22,947 nt of DNA. Origin: Mnemiopsis leidyi (taxonomy: Eukaryota > Ctenophora > Tentaculata > Lobata > Bolinopsidae). The stretch covers positions 129,654 to 152,600 of the forward strand of contig JH155605.1 of assembly GCA_000226015.1 (NCBI GenBank). Direction: 5' to 3'. Position numbers and translations under genes: made by a program. Below the pieces are notes generated by a model, which saw only the letters and a program-made list of their open reading frames with translations, did no database searches and had not been told where the DNA came from. Within the stretch, counting starts at the first letter, position 1; every line of letters begins with the position of its first letter. Positions 19,700-22,947 of this stretch are shown here, in pieces.

Positions 19700-20224
19700 A
19701 GGTTAATGATTCCTGAAGTATTTTAATTGTTTTACTTAAATTTTCAAAAACCTTGAACTTGGTTCAAGCATGTAATAAAAGTTGTTGATATTGACTGATA
19801 AAGTCGGTTTTCAGAGGACTTTAGTATTCTAATACCCTGGCTCTGGCAATTTCCAGAAGGTTGCTATAAATAGCAGCATTAATTACTTCTAAAACTAGTA
19901 GAAAACAGGAATTCTTGAAGAAGATTAAGGGACAGATTCTGTATTTGGAGTGACATACCAATAGCTTTTATTAGTTGGAAATCTAATCCTGGACTCCTAT
20001 TTAAGGACAAACATTGTTAACATTGCTGCTCTATATATAACCATTTACTGAAGTTATTACTGGTCCAAAACAGTGCCACAATGGAACTTATATCACTAGT
20101 AAAGTAATTTGTGCGCCATGCACACTTAAACCCCTGATGAGAGAAAAGAACATTTAGAGAAAAAACATTTGAATTCTGGTTTATTAAATAACAAATATCA
20201 TATGTAAAGATAAAGACCACCTAT
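19700..20224. other. AT-rich intergenic DNA
   Basis: It has no coding exon. It includes the 5' flank of the minus-strand membrane protein gene. The base composition changes noticeably at about 20,221, where GC-richer mobile-element sequence starts. Confidence 0.5.
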
Positions 20225-20932
20225 GGCGGATGACTCGATTTATTTTATGCAGTGTGTGACCCCATAGGCAGCTGCACAGCAGCCAATGAGCTAGGGCCAA
20301 GCACAGCCACACACTAGCAATAAAGTTAAGTTAACACTAAGAAATGTTGTTTTAAGTCCTCCTGGCAGGCTGATTGAACATGCTTGTTGCACACTGACTG
20401 GCCGGAGTAAATCTGCATTTACATTTACAAGCGCGGCTGAACAAGAGCTTATGGCCTCCAGAATCTGCGCTGTGGTTTGCATCCAAGAGCAGACAGCGTT
20501 ACAGAACGGCTAAACCAAGGACTCGAGTGCCATTGGCTTTTTCGAGCCCGCAGGTCGCTCCAGGGTGCAAAAAGGGACAAAAACCGGTCCCATGGCCATG
20601 CTCAGGCTGGGTTACACACTGTGACAACATTTCTTGAGTAAATATTAGGTTTCTTTCTTATAATAGCGGCATCACCCTTGTCCACCAAGGGTGATGCCGC
20701 TGAGGACAGGAACCAATTGGAAGATGTTTCCTGTCGACAGCCACGGCAGTAAATTTCAATTCTTCATTCCGCCAAACACATGATCTAGCCACTCCGAAGT
20801 AGCTGAATAAGTGGCAAAGTAGCAGTAAAAAGGCGTCCCTGAGAGGGGCCCTGATGTAAGAGCTTACTGGGAGCTATTTGTTAGAATATGTTTGAAAAAT
20901 CCAAATAAATACTGAAGTAAGTAAGTAAGTAA
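20225..20932 (+). mobile_element. Probable 3' end of a non-LTR retrotransposon (or SINE) with (AAGT)n tail
   Basis: The stretch is GC-richer than its surroundings and non-coding. It ends with AATAAA (20904-20909) and then four AAGT units (20915-20930). A poly(A)-like signal followed by a short tandem tail is the usual 3' end of CR1/L2/Jockey-type LINEs. A perfect 16-bp hairpin sits about 210 bp before the tail. The left limit is judged only from the composition change. No reverse transcriptase frame is present, so a 5'-truncated LINE or a LINE-dependent SINE are both possible. Confidence 0.5.
20665..20701 (+). repeat. Perfect hairpin, 16-bp stem and 5-base loop
   Basis: AGCGGCATCACCCTTG, loop TCCAC, CAAGGGTGATGCCGCT. 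It lies within the putative retrotransposon 3' region. A GC-rich perfect stem there could be the structure recognised by the element's reverse transcriptase, as 3' stem-loops are in several LINE families. Confidence 0.9.
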
Positions 20933-21143
20933 TAACTATGACATCACATCATCACATATATCTCTTTGACACAAGAGAAAACGAGAATAGAACAACATTA
21001 AAAACTCGAAATCGACAAAATGTTAGCTATACTTTCCAATAGAACTGAGATTTATAAGGCTTTTTTGCCACAAATGGATGGGACAAAAGATATTCATTGT
21101 CTTATTTTGTTATTAACATAACTTGGCCCTTCAATTCTTCCTA

Positions 21144-21490
21144 TTACTTCATTAGACACATTCCAAAATTAAAAACATTAACTACATTTTTAGAGATCAT
21201 GTCTTTCTTAAAACTCTCTTAGCTCATTTTAAAGCTTACAACAGTCGTGGAATTCTTTACTTTGTGAGGTAGCTTGTTCCAGAATGGAAAAACTCGCTCT
21301 GAAAAAGAACAATGAAGATTCTTTACTTTAGTAACACTCCTACAACATCTACTGGATGACAAAAGATTGCGACCAGATGACAACAGACAAATCTGCTCAT
21401 TTTAAACAAACCTAACCCATAGTCCGTCAAACCACTAGTTGCTTTGAACGCTTCGATAAGGTCCCCACGTATTCGCCAATCGACCAGTGT
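21144..21490 (-). mobile_element. Degenerate LINE ORF2 C-terminal fragment
   Basis: On the minus strand the first part reads RIRGDLIEAFKATSGL. After a frame change it continues CCRSVTKVKNLHCSFSERVF, then PFWNKLPHKVKNSTTVVSFK, a stop, FKKDMISKNVV, and a final TAA at 21144. The pattern (R)RGDLIE.FK ... F..R....WN.LP..V....V..FK..L(D) is the standard C-terminus of CR1/Jockey-clade LINE reverse transcriptases. At least one frameshift and one in-frame stop make it non-functional. Confidence 0.8.
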
Positions 21491-22381
21491 TATTTAACCC
21501 AAACACGCAATTTTGCTAGTCACATGACGGTTTGGCGCCCCCGGCGCAGCCGAAACTGCCAGGGCATCGTTGCCTGGGGACCACAGGATAATTGTTGCCG
21601 CGCAACGCCCGGTAAGGGCATCGTTACACCGCTTATGAGCTGAATACTCACTTCCTAGAGTGATAACTCAAGTCAATGTACAATGAGAGTATGCCATGCT
21701 GATTCAAAATTCTACACGAATAAAATCACCCAAGGCCAACTAAAGCACGTGTCAACGGGCGATGCGCGTCTAGAATTTCTTCGAAATGCGTCATGCGTGA
21801 GAGCGCGTGATGGCCGCCACAGTAGGTTATCAACCTACAAAAGCACGTGACAACGTCTTGGTCTACCAAACAACTACTAGGCGCTGGCAGCTCAGCTAAA
21901 TTCAAAAATGCAATTTGAGTTGGTTGTAATCGTGCCTCGACGGACTTTGGCGAGCTCATCGAGCCGCGGCTCCAGAAAGTGGAAAGGGGGCGGCAAATTG
22001 CATTCAGCAGGGGGCAGCACAAAGTAAAATTTCGCCATTGGGAAACAGCGCCCAACAGGCGGAGTAATTAAAATTGAGTCCATTTTCCTTGCGCGCGGCT
22101 TTGGGCTGTTGCTTAACTAGTATACCCGGGCCTTACTGCTTACGTGAGCGCGCGCGGCTCCGAAATTCGGATTCGATCGGACATGTCTCCAGTGAGGCAA
22201 GCGAAGCTGCCGCCCCGCAAGGCAAATTAAGTCCGGATTGTCCTTTCTTTTCTCCCTCAGTTCATTGACTAACGTCCTTCTCACCATTCGCTCTTCCTTC
22301 GTCTGGTCAGGGCTGATGTAAACTGACTTAAAGATGTTAGATTGACGAAGTCTCTGACATTTGTATATGTAGTATAGGTGA
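21491..22381. other. GC- and CpG-rich stretch of unknown nature
   Basis: Much of it is markedly richer in G+C and CpG than the rest of the window (for example GTGAGCGCGCGCGGCTCC near 22145 and GCGCCCCCGGCGCAGCC near 21535). Minus-strand open frames at 21726-22055 and 21892-22083 overlap in different frames, show no domain, and are likely by-products of composition. Its position between LINE fragments suggests mobile-element UTR or an unclassified repeat. Confidence 0.45.
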
Positions 22382-22585
22382 CACCATGGTAGCCGATGCT
22401 AGGGAAAGTTTAACTGGCCGTACTGAACCCCCCGAAGAATTTCCTATTCTAGTTAGTGTACTGAACAGTGGTTTCTCCTCCAGATACGTGAACATCTCTC
22501 CAAACTTAGCATTCAAGTTCTCCCCGTTCTCTTCAGTCAGACCAAAAATAATCAGGCCCAGGTTCCTGCTTCTAGATTTTTTCGA
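22382..22585 (-). mobile_element. LINE ORF1-protein-like fragment
   Basis: The minus strand encodes RSRNLGLIIFGLTEENGENL, then NAKFGEMFTYLEEKPLFSTL, and TRIGNSSGGSVRPVKLSLAS. This is the pattern N(L/V)IIFGL.E ... E.LF ... RIG....G..RP(I/V)KV.L found in the RRM-like ORF1 protein of CR1- and L1-type LINEs. Only this core is kept. The open frame continues into antisense reverse transcriptase sequence on one side (to 22735) and unrelated sequence on the other (to 22337). It faces away from the reverse transcriptase to its right. Confidence 0.65.
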
Positions 22586-22947
22586 TGAAGGTGTTCCTGT
22601 TGACCTTCTGTACTTTGATTTTAGTAAGGCTTTTGACACAGTTCCCCACTTTAGACTTTTATCTAAATTGGAGGGATTTGGCATTAAGGGAAAAGTTTTA
22701 GAGATTATAAAAGATTTTTTGACTGAAAGGACCATGAGGGTTTGTGTAGAAGGGCAATGGTCTGAGGTGAAACACGTTTTATCTGGTGTTCCTCAAGGAT
22801 CAGTTTTAGGTCCCTTGCTTTTAATTTTGTATGTAAATGATTTACCTGAAATTGTGAAGAATAAGATTAAGTTATTTGCAGATGATCTTAAGCTTATTTG
22901 CAATGCATATGATCATAGAAGTATAGCTGATGATATTTCAGAATTAG
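22575..22947 (+). mobile_element. Non-LTR retrotransposon reverse transcriptase domain, partial, runs off the window
   Basis: The frame is open from about 22575 to the last base. It encodes VDLLYFDFSKAFDTVPHFRL, LSGVPQGSVLGPLLLILYVN and KIKLFADDLKLI. These are reverse transcriptase motifs A (FDFSKAFDTVPH), B (SGVPQGSVLGP) and C (FADD in place of YxDD) of the LINE type, CR1/Jockey-like. No stop or frameshift is seen in the visible part, so this copy may be young. The N-terminal fingers and any endonuclease are missing to the left, where the inverted ORF1 piece begins. Confidence 0.93.

Noticed and set aside
21726..22055. 109-codon minus-strand open frame
   Set aside because: GC-rich composition lengthens chance frames here, and an overlapping frame of similar quality exists; no domain was seen.

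Overview
The window is nuclear DNA from an animal, most likely an invertebrate. Genes are split into many short exons with GT-AG introns, intergenic DNA is AT-rich with simple repeats, and there are degraded non-LTR retrotransposon pieces. The phylum cannot be fixed from the sequence alone. There is no bacterial-type operon, rRNA, tRNA or CRISPR array.

Layout, left to right. 1-235 is a pyrimidine-rich 17-bp minisatellite. 1136-1722 (+) is a small single-pass membrane protein gene with two visible exons and an ambiguous tandem splice donor. 1723-5327 is non-coding and holds a cluster of CACGTG E-boxes plus a perfect TGACGTCA site. 5328-6686 (+) is a four-exon gene for a 321-residue charged, Ser-rich protein that I do not recognise. 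7750-18043 (-) is the main gene. I could assemble it into 20 exons whose phases all agree, giving an 852-residue nuclear cyclophilin of the PPIG/NKTR (SR-cyclophilin, Drosophila Moca-cyp) family. It has an N-terminal peptidyl-prolyl isomerase domain, Lys-rich and Ser/Asp/Glu-rich linkers, a short non-low-complexity module, an RS domain and an RGG-like segment. Its introns contain two minisatellites and a large inverted-repeat structure that looks like two MITEs in opposite orientation.

18501-19699 (-) lies just upstream of the cyclophilin gene on the same strand. It is an intronless gene for a membrane protein with an NCQHF motif typical of LRAT/NlpC-P60-like papain-fold proteins. A single frameshift near 19,000-19,076 splits it. 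From about 20,225 to the right end the window is a graveyard of mobile elements: a GC-richer segment ending in AATAAA plus an (AAGT)n tail with a perfect 16-bp hairpin; a frameshifted C-terminal LINE ORF2 fragment on the minus strand; a GC- and CpG-rich stretch; and a head-to-head pair made of a LINE ORF1-like fragment (-) and a reverse transcriptase domain (+) that runs off the window.

The 321-residue gene and the cyclophilin gene converge, with about 1.06 kb between their stop codons. No shared pathway joins the genes. The cyclophilin is inferred to act in pre-mRNA splicing and transcription complexes, as its family does. The strongest leads are the unassigned module in the cyclophilin, the nested MITE palindrome, the broken intronless NCQHF membrane gene, and the inverted LINE arrangement.
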